This document shows positions 33,748 through 43,746 of a DNA stretch of 64,000 nucleotides, one piece after another; the stretch's first letter is position 1, and each line of letters opens with the position of its first letter. The DNA is from Tilletia caries (taxonomy: Eukaryota; Basidiomycota; Exobasidiomycetes; Tilletiales; Tilletiaceae). The notes under the pieces are model-generated. The model was not told where the DNA came from, searched no databases, and was given only the letters and a program-made list of their open reading frames with translations. The stretch spans positions 992,001 through 1,056,000 of the forward strand of contig JALUTQ010000033.1 of assembly GCA_032718865.1 (NCBI GenBank), in the 5' to 3' direction. The position numbers were made by a program, and so were the translations under genes.

Positions 33748-34520
33748 TCATGCTCTCGTCACGCACATGTTCCCCATCAATCCCGACCACGGCCTCGTGA
33801 TGTTCGCCGGTGTGGATAAGAGGATTAGCGGTGGAGAGACTGTCGTTCTGGGTCGGGATGGAGACGGAGCCGAGCCGGAGTGGTGGAGGAGGGCGTGTTC
33901 TACGGAATCTTTGCAGACGTAGATGGCGGAGAAAAGGAGGTAGACGGCTTGGGTGAAGTGGAGGAGGGTCGAGGTGCGGTGGGCGCTGTAGCAGTCAGAG
34001 AGAGACATTCGTGAGGGCCGTAATCTGCAATACTTAAGAAAGATAAGGGGGGGAGAGAGCGAGATAGACTCACCTATGCGGTCCCCTCGGGCTCGGAGAG
34101 GGAGTCTCTGGCCTGATCAAAGACTCACAAGGATACGCGGAAGTTGAGGTGTACGAGGCCGAAGAGGAGCTGCGGCGGAGGTGACTGGGAAGGAGTTAAA
34201 GGCAGAAGCGGAGGCAAGGAGTAGGTGGCGTAGTTTGCTCGTTTGTGCGTATGCTCGTGTTTTGGGAGGGGAAAGCGATGCTGATGTGCGGGGGCTGTGG
34301 ACGTGTTGATGAGAATGGGTATGGTGGCTAAGGGAGTGCATATGTGAGCGTGTTGCGTGGTGGTGACGGTGACTGTGGTGTTGCTGCTGTATGCGAGTGC
34401 GTTGTACCAGGTGTGCCGAGAGAAAGAGGGACCGAATGCGAGTGGGAGTGATGGTGTCGGACTATGAACTGGACTTCGAACCACGCACTCGCGCCACCTT
34501 TCTGAACATGACAATCGAAG
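33748..34520 (-). pseudogene. Decayed CDF transporter copy, exons 1-2
   Basis: Minus-strand translation gives SAHRTSTLLHFTQAVYLLFS and SAIYVCKDSVEHALLHHSG (exon-2 equivalent, about 33880-33990). Upstream are remnants of the His-rich and membrane region (about 34125-34330), with frames broken and the FFALAHL-type segment out of register. The exon-2 frame is lost after the HSG region. It is a degraded relative of the intact gene at 1-2056. Confidence 0.75.
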
Positions 34521-34679
34521 AGATACAAGGAAAGGTATGGGTCAGCACAGTACAGAGTCTGAATCTCAGAGCCTCGAGCTACGTACTTTTGCTTCGAAGG
34601 TTTGAACATGACGCCGACCGCTGAGTGTCTGTGTTCTCAGCCGTGTGTCTTAACGTCTGTTAGTAGTTTGCCTATGAGC

Positions 34680-34940
34680 TCATCAGAATAAATTCAGATC
34701 ACCTGAGCTGAGCGAACTACTGTGATCGATTCCGTCTCGCACTCCTGTCGAACCGGTCGAATGCGGATGGTAGGTGACTATGGGGAGCGGGCTGAGATGG
34801 CGGAGTGCGTGGGTGTACCGCGTATATGCGTATGGAAGGGAGGGGCGGAGTAGAGAGACAGGGGAAAGAATCGTCCGGCGGATCGATTCTGGAGAGTGTT
34901 GAAATTTTGGCGTAGGGATTGGAGGGTGCAATACTATGAT
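34680..34940 (-). repeat. CDF-associated repeat U, copy 2
   Basis: It matches 33420-33660 and 63925-64000 (shared GATTCCGTCTCGCACTCCTG with the right-edge copy). It lies between the exon-1 remnant and the exon-3 remnant at 35.3 kb, implying a head-to-tail array of broken copies. Confidence 0.65.
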
Positions 34941-35259
34941 CGGGATCAGACTATGGGACAGATCTGTGTAGCTATTGTTCAAGCTACTCACATTCTCTTG
35001 AGTCAAAAGAACACGACGACCAACTAGACTGGCGGAACGAACAGAACGAACTGGCGAGCTTGCATCATCTTCAGATAAACTATGGGCATACAAGCGTGGT
35101 GACGGGATGTACTCACTGCTCTTCAACATCCTCAAGAAATAGGACGCAGCTCTGGCCGCAAGAATGACGCTCGTATGACTGCAGCGTATCAAAAGGAAAA
35201 GATGTGATCGATGAAGACGTTGATAAGCCAGATTGTACTCACACTGTCGTGGCGATGCT

Positions 35260-35460
35260 GGCGAATATGAGACGTAACTGCGCCGGAGAAGAAGAGCAGG
35301 GCGAGGGAGAAGGGGTTGGCGGGGAGGGCTGTGAGAAGGGCGGAGATGCTGCGGGCTGCCTGAAGGGTGGGATCGAAGGGGACGCAGTGGCGGGGGTTGG
35401 TCGAGGAGGTCGCAGAGGAGGAGGTGGCCGAGAAAGACGTTGTGGCGGCCAGTAAAGATG
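35260..35460 (-). pseudogene. Decayed CDF transporter exon-3 fragment
   Basis: Minus-strand reading gives SSATSSTNPRHCVPFDPTLQ, AARSISALLTALPANPFSLA and LLFFSGAVTS. These align with exon 3 of the intact gene (RSVLFDPALQATRGASALLT, NPFSLTVLFFSGALTF). The frame continues into unrelated sequence afterwards. Confidence 0.75.
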
Positions 35461-35731
35461 GCTGTTGAAGGCAAAGTGTTGTCAGCACCACGGTGAAAGA
35501 TAATGTGCAAATAAAAGACGCAAGAAACTCAGCGGAGATGAGGAGAGCTGGACGTGGGGGAGGATCTGAAGATTGGAAGAGCAAGGGTGAATCAGTTTCC
35601 GAAGTTCCAGTGTGCATATCACACTTAGCGGTGGCCGTGAGTTGAGACTTTCTATGATGAAAATAGAAATCGAATCCAAAAGGCAAAGTCAGCTGTATGA
35701 TGAAGCTCGAGATCGAGATAGACTCCGATAC

Positions 35732-36601
35732 TCAGAGTGGTGGCAATCCTTGTCGGGCAAGCGTCGAGTACGTAATCCCGTCGCGCCCAGGCGTGTACAC
35801 CGGAGGACTATGCCTCGTGGTGCGCCATACGCCGAGAGATGCCCGGGGGAAGTGTTGGACGGGGGGCGTGGGACGGAGGATGGACCGCGGGACGGCGGAG
35901 CGGATGAGGAGCCGCTTCACGCTGATCTTCGTCGCATAGTTGGACGTGGCGGCCATCGGCTCCTCGGCGAATCGGACCGTCTTCTTGACCTTGGGGCGAG
36001 GTTGGTCGACGGCGAAGTTGTACCGGGACGGCCGTGGGATCCGCATGACGTGCTCCAGATCGGCTTGCAGTCTCATCTGCTCGCGGGCCAGTGTCTTGAC
36101 GTGCTGCGGGGGCAAGGGAGCGAACCGGACCGTCTTCTTGGGGCGGATGACGTCCTTGTTGCGAATGATACCCTTAGTAGCGACGTCCTTGGCCTTGTCC
36201 TTGATAGCGAGGTCCTTGGCCTTGTCCTGAATGCCGACGTGCTTGAGACCGAAAGCTGCGGACACTCGGTCCGGTTGAGCAAAAAGACCCTCCCGATCCT
36301 GCGCAGCCTTGATACGCCGGGCGATTTGCTGACGGTGGGTCAAGGGAACCGCTTCCTTGCGAACTACGCTGTTGGTACCGACGTCCTTGCTGCCGACGTC
36401 CTCGATGCCGACCTCCTTGACCTTCTTCTCGGCCGCGGCCGCCTTGTTCCGAGCCAGTCGCGCCTTTCGAGCCTTGACATACCGAGCCCTTGACGCAGCT
36501 CGGGTGAGGCGCACGGGCGATACCTTCTGTGGGGTTAATGCACATTGAACAGCAAAAAGAAATACTACCATGAGAGAAAGAGTCAGAATATCGAAAACCA
36601 T
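35732..36601 (-). CDS. Unrecognised basic protein with hydrophobic N-terminus and two KKTVRFA motifs
   Basis: A single-exon frame starts at 36601 (MVFDILTLSLMVVFLFAVQC) and ends at 35732, 289 residues; the longer upstream ATG is inside the leader. The hydrophobic N-terminus suggests a signal peptide or anchor. The rest is Lys/Arg/Ala-rich, with short repeats (DVGSKDVGTN; KDKAKDLAI and KDKAKDVAT) and two copies of KKTVRFA, which fit the RVxF docking consensus for protein phosphatase 1. A TATATAA box lies about 170 bp upstream. No catalytic domain was recognised. It could be an effector-like secreted protein or a membrane-anchored nuclear or ER protein. Confidence 0.6.
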   Translation of the reverse strand: MVFDILTLSLMVVFLFAVQCALTPQKVSPVRLTRAASRARYVKARKARLARNKAAAAEKKVKEVGIEDVGSKDVGTNSVVRKEAVPLTHRQQIARRIKAAQDREGLFAQPDRVSAAFGLKHVGIQDKAKDLAIKDKAKDVATKGIIRNKDVIRPKKTVRFAPLPPQHVKTLAREQMRLQADLEHVMRIPRPSRYNFAVDQPRPKVKKTVRFAEEPMAATSNYATKISVKRLLIRSAVPRSILRPTPPVQHFPRASLGVWRTTRHSPPVYTPGRDGITYSTLARQGLPPL

Positions 36602-36773
36602 TTTTGATGTGTGTAGGTGTGTGGGTGTGTGGGTGTGTGGGTGTGTTGGGTGTGTGAGTGTAAGGAAGGTTGCTGGGGGTAGGGCAGCTGAGAGGGGGTT
36701 TGGGGGCAGGGGAAATCTCCACGGTTGGCGATGGGGGAAAGAAGGAAGGAGAGTGGGAGAGAGCAACGTCCCG

Positions 36774-36780
36774 TTATATA
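36774..36780 (-). promoter_or_regulatory. TATA box of the KKTVRFA gene
   Basis: On the minus strand GTATATAACGG is centred about 175 bp upstream of the ATG at 36601. Confidence 0.5.
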
Positions 36781-37629
36781 CCCTGCTCAGTGTGTGCACA
36801 GACCCATGCCCTACGCTGATTTCTTCCTACCTCGAGCGAAGGTCAGAAGGTAAACAAGCGCACTGCGCCAGTCAACACCGCGCGTGAGAACGAAGCGCGA
36901 CGTTTGTTTGTTTACCGGGTGGGACAGATCTTGGGTGACCTCATCTGCCATCGACTCTCACCTGTGACCCGTTTCTGGGAGCGAGTGTGAACGTGTGGTA
37001 TACTGCACTCATACTGCATGTATACGTTCCCCATACTGCATCGTTTGCGTCCTTCCTTGCATATAAGTCTGCTCGTTCGACAAGAAACTCCCCTATACCC
37101 TCTACTCGCTCCCAAGTATCACCCACAGACATGTGAGTTCATCATTGGATGGAAGCTCTCGTCCACGCCGCTGAAGATATGCATCTCTGTACTCAGATTG
37201 TGACCGTCTTCTCTTTTTGCAGGTCACCGGTGTCAACAGCTGCAATTTTTTCCTCCCTATCATTCATGCCGGTGGAGCTCACTTTCTTTCACTCTGCCAC
37301 CCTGTGACCTCAGCTGACCCTCTGCCCTTTCTGCTTTGCTCCAGCCAAGCTCCCATTGGAAGAATGGTTCGAAGTTTGGGACAGGCGACAGCCCCTACAG
37401 CTGATGACCTCTCAGTATGAACACCGCTGTTTCTCATGCCTTCTTCCAGTGAACACCGAGTAATGGTAAAGCAGACAGCAAAGCCGCCTCAATCGGCCTA
37501 GAACCTCTACGTACAGCAGTGTCTAAGTGCGCTGCGAGCCCCCTCAAGATTCTGCTGCACTATGTATGTCCCTGCTACCCCTCCGAGAAGATGTCTTACA
37601 TACTGAAGCCAAAGTTGCGATTCATATCC
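36781..37629. other. Intergenic; possible tiny spliced gene on the plus strand
   Basis: At 37132-37400 splice signals (CAT|GTGAGT at about 37132, TTTTTGCAG at about 37222, GTGACC...CTCCAG at about 37346) could join AT and G into a start codon split by an intron and give a product of about 50 residues. There is no domain support, so it is not called as a gene. Confidence 0.25.
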
Positions 37630-38052
37630 GTGCTGACTGACATGAGATTGCCAGGCATCTCATACTATGTAGACGCTCTGACATCTCTCCGCCCTCTCAC
37701 GGCCCTCTGTGCGGCGCAGCTGCTCATTGGACAAGATGATCACGCACTCATTTGCGCTGAGACCACCATCAACTTTCTAATGCTCACTCTTCTCTCTCTT
37801 GTCCCTCCTGACAGTTCCTGAACGATGACTGACAGAACGACACCTGTCTTCTTCCTTTCTTTTCTTCTCCTTTCAGCTTCCTCTTCCCGTTGATCTTGAT
37901 TTTCTTTTTGAGACTTGCCGAAAGCGGGGCCCTTCTGGGGGTGAAGATGTCACATGCACATCCTGCTGTTTGAGCTGACACCATGACCGAACACTCGGAG
38001 CAGCTCACTGAAAAGCGCCTGTCGGTGCCGTCTGATGGCACTATAAAGACAC
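37630..38052 (+). repeat. Long inverted repeat D, left copy
   Basis: About 420 bp match the reverse complement of about 45545-45970 (shared GACGCTCTGAC, TCTCTCCGCCCTCTCACGGC, GCTCATTGGACAAGATGATC, TCTGATGGCA). Divergence is modest. Together the repeats bracket tyrosinases 1 and 2 and the small Cys-rich gene. Confidence 0.82.
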
Positions 38053-38205
38053 GTTTCATGCAGGAGCGTCTCTTCTTCAATGCTAGAAGGAGTGGTGACT
38101 ACAAGAAGACTTTGAAGTAGTGACTTTCAGGAAGGAGAAGTGACGAAGACCGGTGCTGGATTGACACTAAGTTTTGAGAGGAGAGGGAGAAAGATGGGAT
38201 TTGTC

Positions 38206-39658
38206 TCATGTGTACTATAGACGATAAAAAATACGGTCCGTTGAGCGCATCGGCAAGACTCGCTCAATGAGGATGTCGCTGGAAAGACTCACCGTGTAGC
38301 AAAGGGGCGCGCGCATTGGATCCATGAGCTTGTACGTCTCAATGTTAGGCAGATACAATCCTTGAACGCTCTGGAAGTCAAACAGCGAGGCCGCGGGCCC
38401 TCCACTTGGCTCGAGGTCTAGCTGAGCGGTGTTGCCCGTATAGGCCCAGAAGCGGCTTGTGAGGTCGGAAGTATTCACGGAGTGCGAAGGGAGGCCGCGT
38501 CCCGTCGTGTCGCCGTTCTGCCAGAACCACCAGAGCCGATCGACATTGACGTGATGCAGGAAAAAGATAGGATCATTGGCGCTGTAGGGACTAGCCATGT
38601 CTCCCCCAAGGCCGTCGTGCAGTCCCGAGTGCGGTCCAGCGCCGACGATGTCAGATCGGTCCTTGAGACCCTCGAGAAGTCGGGTGAATGTCGAGAAGTT
38701 GTTCCCGCTTTCCTTGAAGACACGCTCAACGGAGCTCGAGTTGAAGCTTTCCTCGAACATGGGAAAGGTGGTGTTGTGCGCAGTGGCTTGACCGAACGAC
38801 CGCTGCAAATAATGTGGACTGTAGACGGGGAAAGATCCGTTGGTCGCATTGCTTCGGAATGATACCGGGAAATAGGCGAAGGGGCCGGTCGTGATCGTCC
38901 CGTCAGCGAGTGAGCCGTTACCACTGACGCCGTAATCGTTGCTCAAAACGGAAGAAGCCTGAGCGTCGCCGGTGTCGGCGTCAACGGCTGTAAGAAAGGC
39001 GAAAAGAATCTCAGCGAGTAGCTGCGAGGGATTAAAGCAGTAGTCATCAATTACCCCAGTCCCAGTACGGCATCGGTCCGTCATATCCGCAGTCGCGGAG
39101 AGCGTGTTCACGAGCCTTGATGTACCATCGATGCTGTTTATAGTGAAGAGGAAGACTGAGCATGATTAGCGGATTGATGGTAGGCAGCACAGGCGAAGAA
39201 GGACTGACCCAAGGGAAGAAAGCAGCAACGTGGTGGATTTTGTAAAAAAGACGAATGTGCACGAGGGAGAAGTCATCAAGGAGGGACGTCCGAAGGCCAT
39301 CCAGAGCTGTCTCCGTGCCCACAAGTCTTGAAGGTCGGGTGTTCAAACACCAATTCGCCTTGATCCATTTTCCGCGTTGATCGTACGTGAGTTGGCGCCA
39401 TTCCACGCGCTTGTCAATCCGCGGGCATTGACGTTCGCCGTCTTCCTTGGAAGCAATGTAGCTACGTAGAATGCTGTCGTACGCGATAGATTTGGTCACG
39501 TTTAAGGGCGGAAAGCCGTTGCTGCCGCTTTTAATGGGTTTGATATTCGTGTGAGTGATAGCAGAGTGCGGTTTCAAACCTGAGTTGGCCGCAGCGAGCA
39601 CCGCAGTGGAGAGAAGGACCAGGAAAGCGAAGGCACAGTGACTGGGCGAGAATCTCAT
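38206..39658 (-). CDS. Secreted tyrosinase 1
   Basis: Exons 39658-39209, 39133-39055, 38987-38293 and 38214-38206 give 410 residues. The signal peptide is MRFSPSHCAFAFLVLLSTAV. The copper-A site reads HIRLFYKIHHVAAFFPW then HRW across the first intron (third His at residue 151). Copper-B reads GPHSGLHDGLGGDM, then NDPIFFLHHVNVDRLWWFWQ. The second intron splits after PYWDW. The body ends YKLMDPMRAPLCYT, and a 9-nt last exon adds Tyr-Thr and the stop after a TATAG acceptor. The enzyme would hydroxylate monophenols and oxidise diphenols to quinones (pigment, cross-linking, defence). It is a short form lacking the large C-terminal shielding domain of mushroom-type enzymes. Confidence 0.9.
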
Positions 39659-40310
39659 GTTCTGGAGGTAGAGTAGAGTGGAAAGAGCTATGAGATGGAG
39701 ATGCGTCGATGAAGAGACGTGAGGCACTTCTCAGCGGCCTGGTTCTTGTGCCGGAACAGCTTTTGAGAGCATCCGCATGCAAGATTCACCAGTCTCTTGC
39801 GAATGGGTAGTGCGGAGCGTACTCAGAGTGCTTGAGATGGATGTTCACCTGACTTTACGAGGCGGAGCGGGACTTTCCACCTGCCGATAAGGACCTTGAC
39901 ATGTGCACTCGCCTACGCGTCCATCTTTGCAGAACGGCGGAATTTGCATTTTGTGCCCCGCCTGGTCTGGTGCGGTGAAGGGATGGAGATTGATGTGCGA
40001 AGAGGATGAGGGTATTGAGGGGAGAGGGAGGGGAGAAGAGAGTGGGAGGGCGGAAGAGCAGAGGCCGAGGCGGAGAGGGAAGGGAGATGATATGGTCAGC
40101 GTGATGACATGTCAAAAGCGGAGAGGATGTACAATCTGCTTTGTTGCAAAATGAGCGTTCGACCCGCTGCAGAGAGCTGGGGCCGACCTGAACGTTTAGT
40201 TCTGCTGACGAGATGACGTGAGGTGAGACTTGGGAAACAATATATGAAATCTCAATATTTAATCAGCTTTCAATATCGAAACCTTTTGGCCTGGCGAAAG
40301 CGCGAAAGAG
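39659..40310. other. Tyrosinase 1 upstream region
   Basis: No gene was recognised. A GA-rich stretch (about 40010-40090) and short ORFs occur. Confidence 0.45.
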
Positions 40311-40461
40311 AGCTGCGTTTCTCCTCTTCCAGCCCGCCTTACACGAAATCCGCGGTGCCTCCGCCCTGCTCACAATCCCTCTTTCCAGCCCGGTCTCCCT
40401 CACCGTCCTCGTCTTCTCCGGCTCACTGACATTTGAAAATCTCATTATGCCCTCCATCTAA
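40311..40461 (+). pseudogene. Decayed CDF exon-3 fragment, opposite orientation
   Basis: Plus-strand reading AFLLFQPALHEIRGASALLT then IPLSSPVSLTVLVFSGSLTF and a MPSI stop aligns residue by residue with exon 3 of the gene at 1-2056 (RSVLFDPALQATRGASALLT... MPSI). The surroundings show no other exon. This small remnant, about 150 bp, lies inside the inverted-repeat-bounded tyrosinase segment. Confidence 0.75.
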
Positions 40462-40574
40462 ATTCCAAGTGTCTGCGCCGGACAATATGTTCGTTGGAAT
40501 GTGTCTATCTGGGTTGGCTGATGGCCTTGAGTAACATCTTTACTGCAGAGCTGGCCTGCAGAAGCGGGGAACGA

Positions 40575-40789
40575 TCAATAAGAGATGAAACAGGGCGACA
40601 TATGCAAAACAACCGCTACTCCACTGCTCGTTCTGCAAAATGTAAGTGGCGAGGATTTGGTGAGCCAACCATATCGACTGAAGCCTTTCGAGGGAGTCGC
40701 CGATGTGGTACGTACCTGGCTTTGACAGGTCCCAGGAGTGCCAGGGAAAGAAGGAAAAAGGTGATAGAGGCGGCTTGCGTCGCTCGCAT
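40575..40789 (-). CDS. Possible small secreted peptide (low confidence)
   Basis: An ATG at 40789 opens a clear signal-peptide-like segment (MRATQAASITFFLLSLALLG). Unspliced, it ends after 57 residues (40616) with ARYVPHRRLPRKASVDM. A GTACGT donor directly after PVKA and a TTTTGCAG acceptor would instead give 43 residues ending SPCFISY at 40575. No homology was recognised. It may be real or a leftover of a larger gene. Confidence 0.35.
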
Positions 40790-42198
40790 CGTGTTGTAGA
40801 AACTGACGGTTGTCTGCAAAGTGTAGCTGTAGGGCTTGAGTTCTATCCTTTCCTATACATTCCTTTCTCTCATTCTCTTTGCCTTCTTTCTCTCTCTTCA
40901 CACTCCAACGGCGGTCATTGTGATCGCCTCCACATCCTTTCGTGATCATTTCTCTTCCCTCTTTTTCCTCTTCTTCCTCTTCCCCTTCGGGTATCGTACA
41001 TGCATCTAGCAGACCACCAACTAGAACAATCACAACCGAGTCCGTTACTGTCGACTCTGCCTGCGTTGAGGTTCGCGACCCTTCAGTAGCGAAGGGAGAT
41101 TAGAGAGTGCGAAAGCGTGAATGTGGATGAGGAAGGGAACAAGGAGAACGTGAGAACTGAGGAAACAAGAGCGACGCCCGCCTTTTAAAGTATGTAAATA
41201 GCAACGCGTACCGCTCAGCGTCTTCGAAGACCACTTGATCGAGCCAACGGGTCGCGTGACTACGTGAGGCGCAGATATGTACGCGGCCGCTGGTCCCTGA
41301 GTGAGAAATGAGAAATGCACACGCCGTTGACCTACGGCTACATGATGTAACATGTATGTAACATGCCCGCTTCCAATCATCTCATTCCCTCTTCGAAAGG
41401 GTGACATGCCAAGCTGGGGCGTTGCGGCGTTGGCGTAGCCGCATTTCTCATCTCCCCACAGGGCCTCGATTCTCTCTTCCTGCTTCCTTCTTCTTGTCAA
41501 GTCTCAACATGATGCGGCTGCTCATGCCTCTATTCAATTCTCCGAGGCCCGAGATGGAACACACATATAAAATGATTTCAGGCCCCCAGGCCGCAGGCTG
41601 AGCGGTGATTCGGGAGCCCAGGGCGTTGGGATCTGGGCTTCCGCTATACGAATCAAGGGGTTGAGTTGTAAAATGGAACGAGACAGAGGCAACGCCACGA
41701 AGGACGTTCGCGCACTCTCAGGAAGGATCAAGTACATACCGGGTTCCGGGAGGCAGTGCGAGAATGGGAGGAGAAGGAGGAGGTGATGGTTACATTATGC
41801 GTGTCCCTGTCTGCTGAGAGAAAAGAGGGGGTGCAGAGAATCTCAATGAGATGGAACGGAGCGTATAGCTATATAAAGGCGGGTGTTGCCTCTCGTTATA
41901 CTTATCGCACTGCCTGCACCTGACTGACGTCCAACTCGAGTGCAGCCGACGGAACTCCAATTTCCGTTACATAACTGGTACAGCATCAGGCTTCAAGCCG
42001 CGTCCTCGAGGCCCTTTCATTTCGGGGATTAAAAGGGAGTAATGAGACCCTCGTGAAGATATAAAGGCAAGGAGGAACGGGATTTGATCTCCGAGCGCCA
42101 AGCTCCGAGGTCTGTCATGCGGCGAATGATCAGGCGCCACACCATCCTTCCCGGCTACCAGCGGGATCAAAAATGGCCTCATGTGCCGAAGTATCGCC
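40790..42198. other. Long gene-poor stretch with orphan TATA boxes
   Basis: No supported ORF was found. TATATAAAGG at 41870-41879 and GATATAAAGG near 42059 resemble core promoters but have no recognisable gene directly after them. They resemble the functional-looking box at 42199, as if promoter segments were duplicated. Confidence 0.4.
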
Positions 42199-42205
42199 TA
42201 TATAA
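42199..42205 (+). promoter_or_regulatory. TATA box of the small Cys-rich secreted gene
   Basis: TATATAA lies 79 bp upstream of the ATG at 42284 and is followed by a CT-rich leader (CACACGTTCTCTCCCCTCC). Confidence 0.55.
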
Positions 42206-42283
42206 GCTCAACATCCCTCACACGTTCTCTCCCCTCCAACTCCTGCAGAAAAACCAATCCGTATAACGGTCGAACGTAGCAAC

Positions 42284-42780
42284 ATGCGACTTGTTCAGCT
42301 CTCTCTTTCAACTTTCTTCCTGGCTGTGAGCCTAGTGGAGGCAAGGGTGAGTAATGCTTTGGTCACTGGAGCTCTATAGAAGACGATCTAATCCACATCG
42401 TTTGTGTTATGGTCACAGAACATGGCATGGATCCACGACTGCTCCGTCAAAGCATTCAAGTTCTGCCCACTTGGACCGCGCTTCAACGCTGAGAAATGGC
42501 AAGCTCAGTATTATCATTGTGAGATCTATCTGCTACATCTGATTTTGCTAACACATAGCTGATCGTCATTCTATCCATTTTGAACTTTCTCCCCGTAGGC
42601 ATGTGCGACAACTGGCGAACGATCGACGGTGGTTGGTACACCTGTTCCACTGGTTGCTACAGAGATTCCGCGGGCGATCTTATGACCGATTTCGATGGTG
42701 ATTATCACAAACTCGATGCCTACTGCGCTTCGGCCTGCGGCGGAAACGACGATTGCCCTGCTAACTGGCACAAGTGCTGA
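42284..42780 (+). CDS. Small secreted cysteine-rich protein (candidate effector)
   Basis: Exons 42284-42346, 42419-42518 and 42599-42780 fit in phase to 114 residues. The signal peptide MRLVQLSLSTFFLAVSLVEA occupies exon 1 almost exactly. The mature chain of about 93 residues holds ten cysteines, enough for five disulfides: DCSVKAFKFC, CMCDNWRTIDGGWYTC, STGC, YCASAC, DDCPANWHKC. It is rich in Asp, Trp and Tyr. Such short, Cys-rich, strongly promoted secreted proteins are typical fungal effectors or surface peptides, but the family is not recognised and the role is inference. It lies inside the inverted-repeat-bounded tyrosinase segment. Confidence 0.75.
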
Positions 42781-43746
42781 GGACGTCGATCGACAATTCT
42801 TGCGCCCTCGTCCGGTCTCAACGCGCGTTCATCAGCATGTGCTCTGTTACCTATTCACCGCGCAATCGTAATCGCAGAGACCTTCCTGTCAGGACCACTA
42901 CAGACGATGCATCCTGTGCACATTGCTGAGCCACAGGTTCGTAATGGTGGTAGATATGCTGTGGGAAGAGTAGCGAAGGGAGGGAGGAGATGAGTAAGAG
43001 CCCAGCGAAGTGGTGATGCGGTGATGGGAGGTTGGGAAAGACAAAGGGCGTCGTTGTTGATTGCCTCGTAGACGTTGGTGGGGACATCGATCCACGACTG
43101 ATGCCGAAATCACATGTGCAGTATTTCGATGGAGAAAGAATTCAGATGTTCAAGGCTGTTTGGCTTTGCAGGGGTGGAAGCTGATGTGAGAGGGGAGAGC
43201 AGTCGCATGCTGTCGCCGAATCAGCTGTCATATTGGCACGATAGTCATTAGTCATTGGTGCGTGAAAATGACCTGGATTGCCGCCTCGAGCGATGCAGAA
43301 GTATGAAAGAGAAAAAAAGACACTAATGTTGCTTCCCAGTCGAAGAAGTTGCTGGTCCCTTGCTGTTCTGATTCTCCGTCGTCGCTCAATTCTGATCTGT
43401 GCCCGAGACTTCTATGTATGTGGAGCGTCTGCGCAAACATCCGTGCAGAACGCTCCTACTGATCTGCTGACTTTACAGACTTGTGGAGAGGCAGATATGG
43501 ATGAAACACCAGTCGCGTCAGTGCGCTCATCTCCTTCTGCCTCTATCTGAGGCACCGATTCGAAATCAGGACAGTGAAGGTGCACATTGATGCATTGCAA
43601 TGGTAAGGGGTGATGAGCATGATCCTATTCGCAAGGGAGGCGATGGAAGAAAGATTCATTCTCTAATGATCAGCGAGGAGCGATGCGGAATCGTACAGAA
43701 AAGGTCCGATTTCGGCGGGCGTGGGATCTGTGGCGGTCGGAATGAT
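42781..43746. other. Intergenic, no gene recognised
   Basis: Short unsupported ORFs only, between the convergent Cys-rich gene and tyrosinase 2. Confidence 0.45.

Noticed and set aside
35612..36493. 293-codon plus-strand frame
   Set aside because: Antisense of the single-exon KKTVRFA gene, which has the TATA box, signal-like start and repeated motifs.
37132..37421. Tiny gene with a start codon split by an intron
   Set aside because: Splice signals are plausible but the ~50-residue product has no feature beyond chance; kept only as a note.
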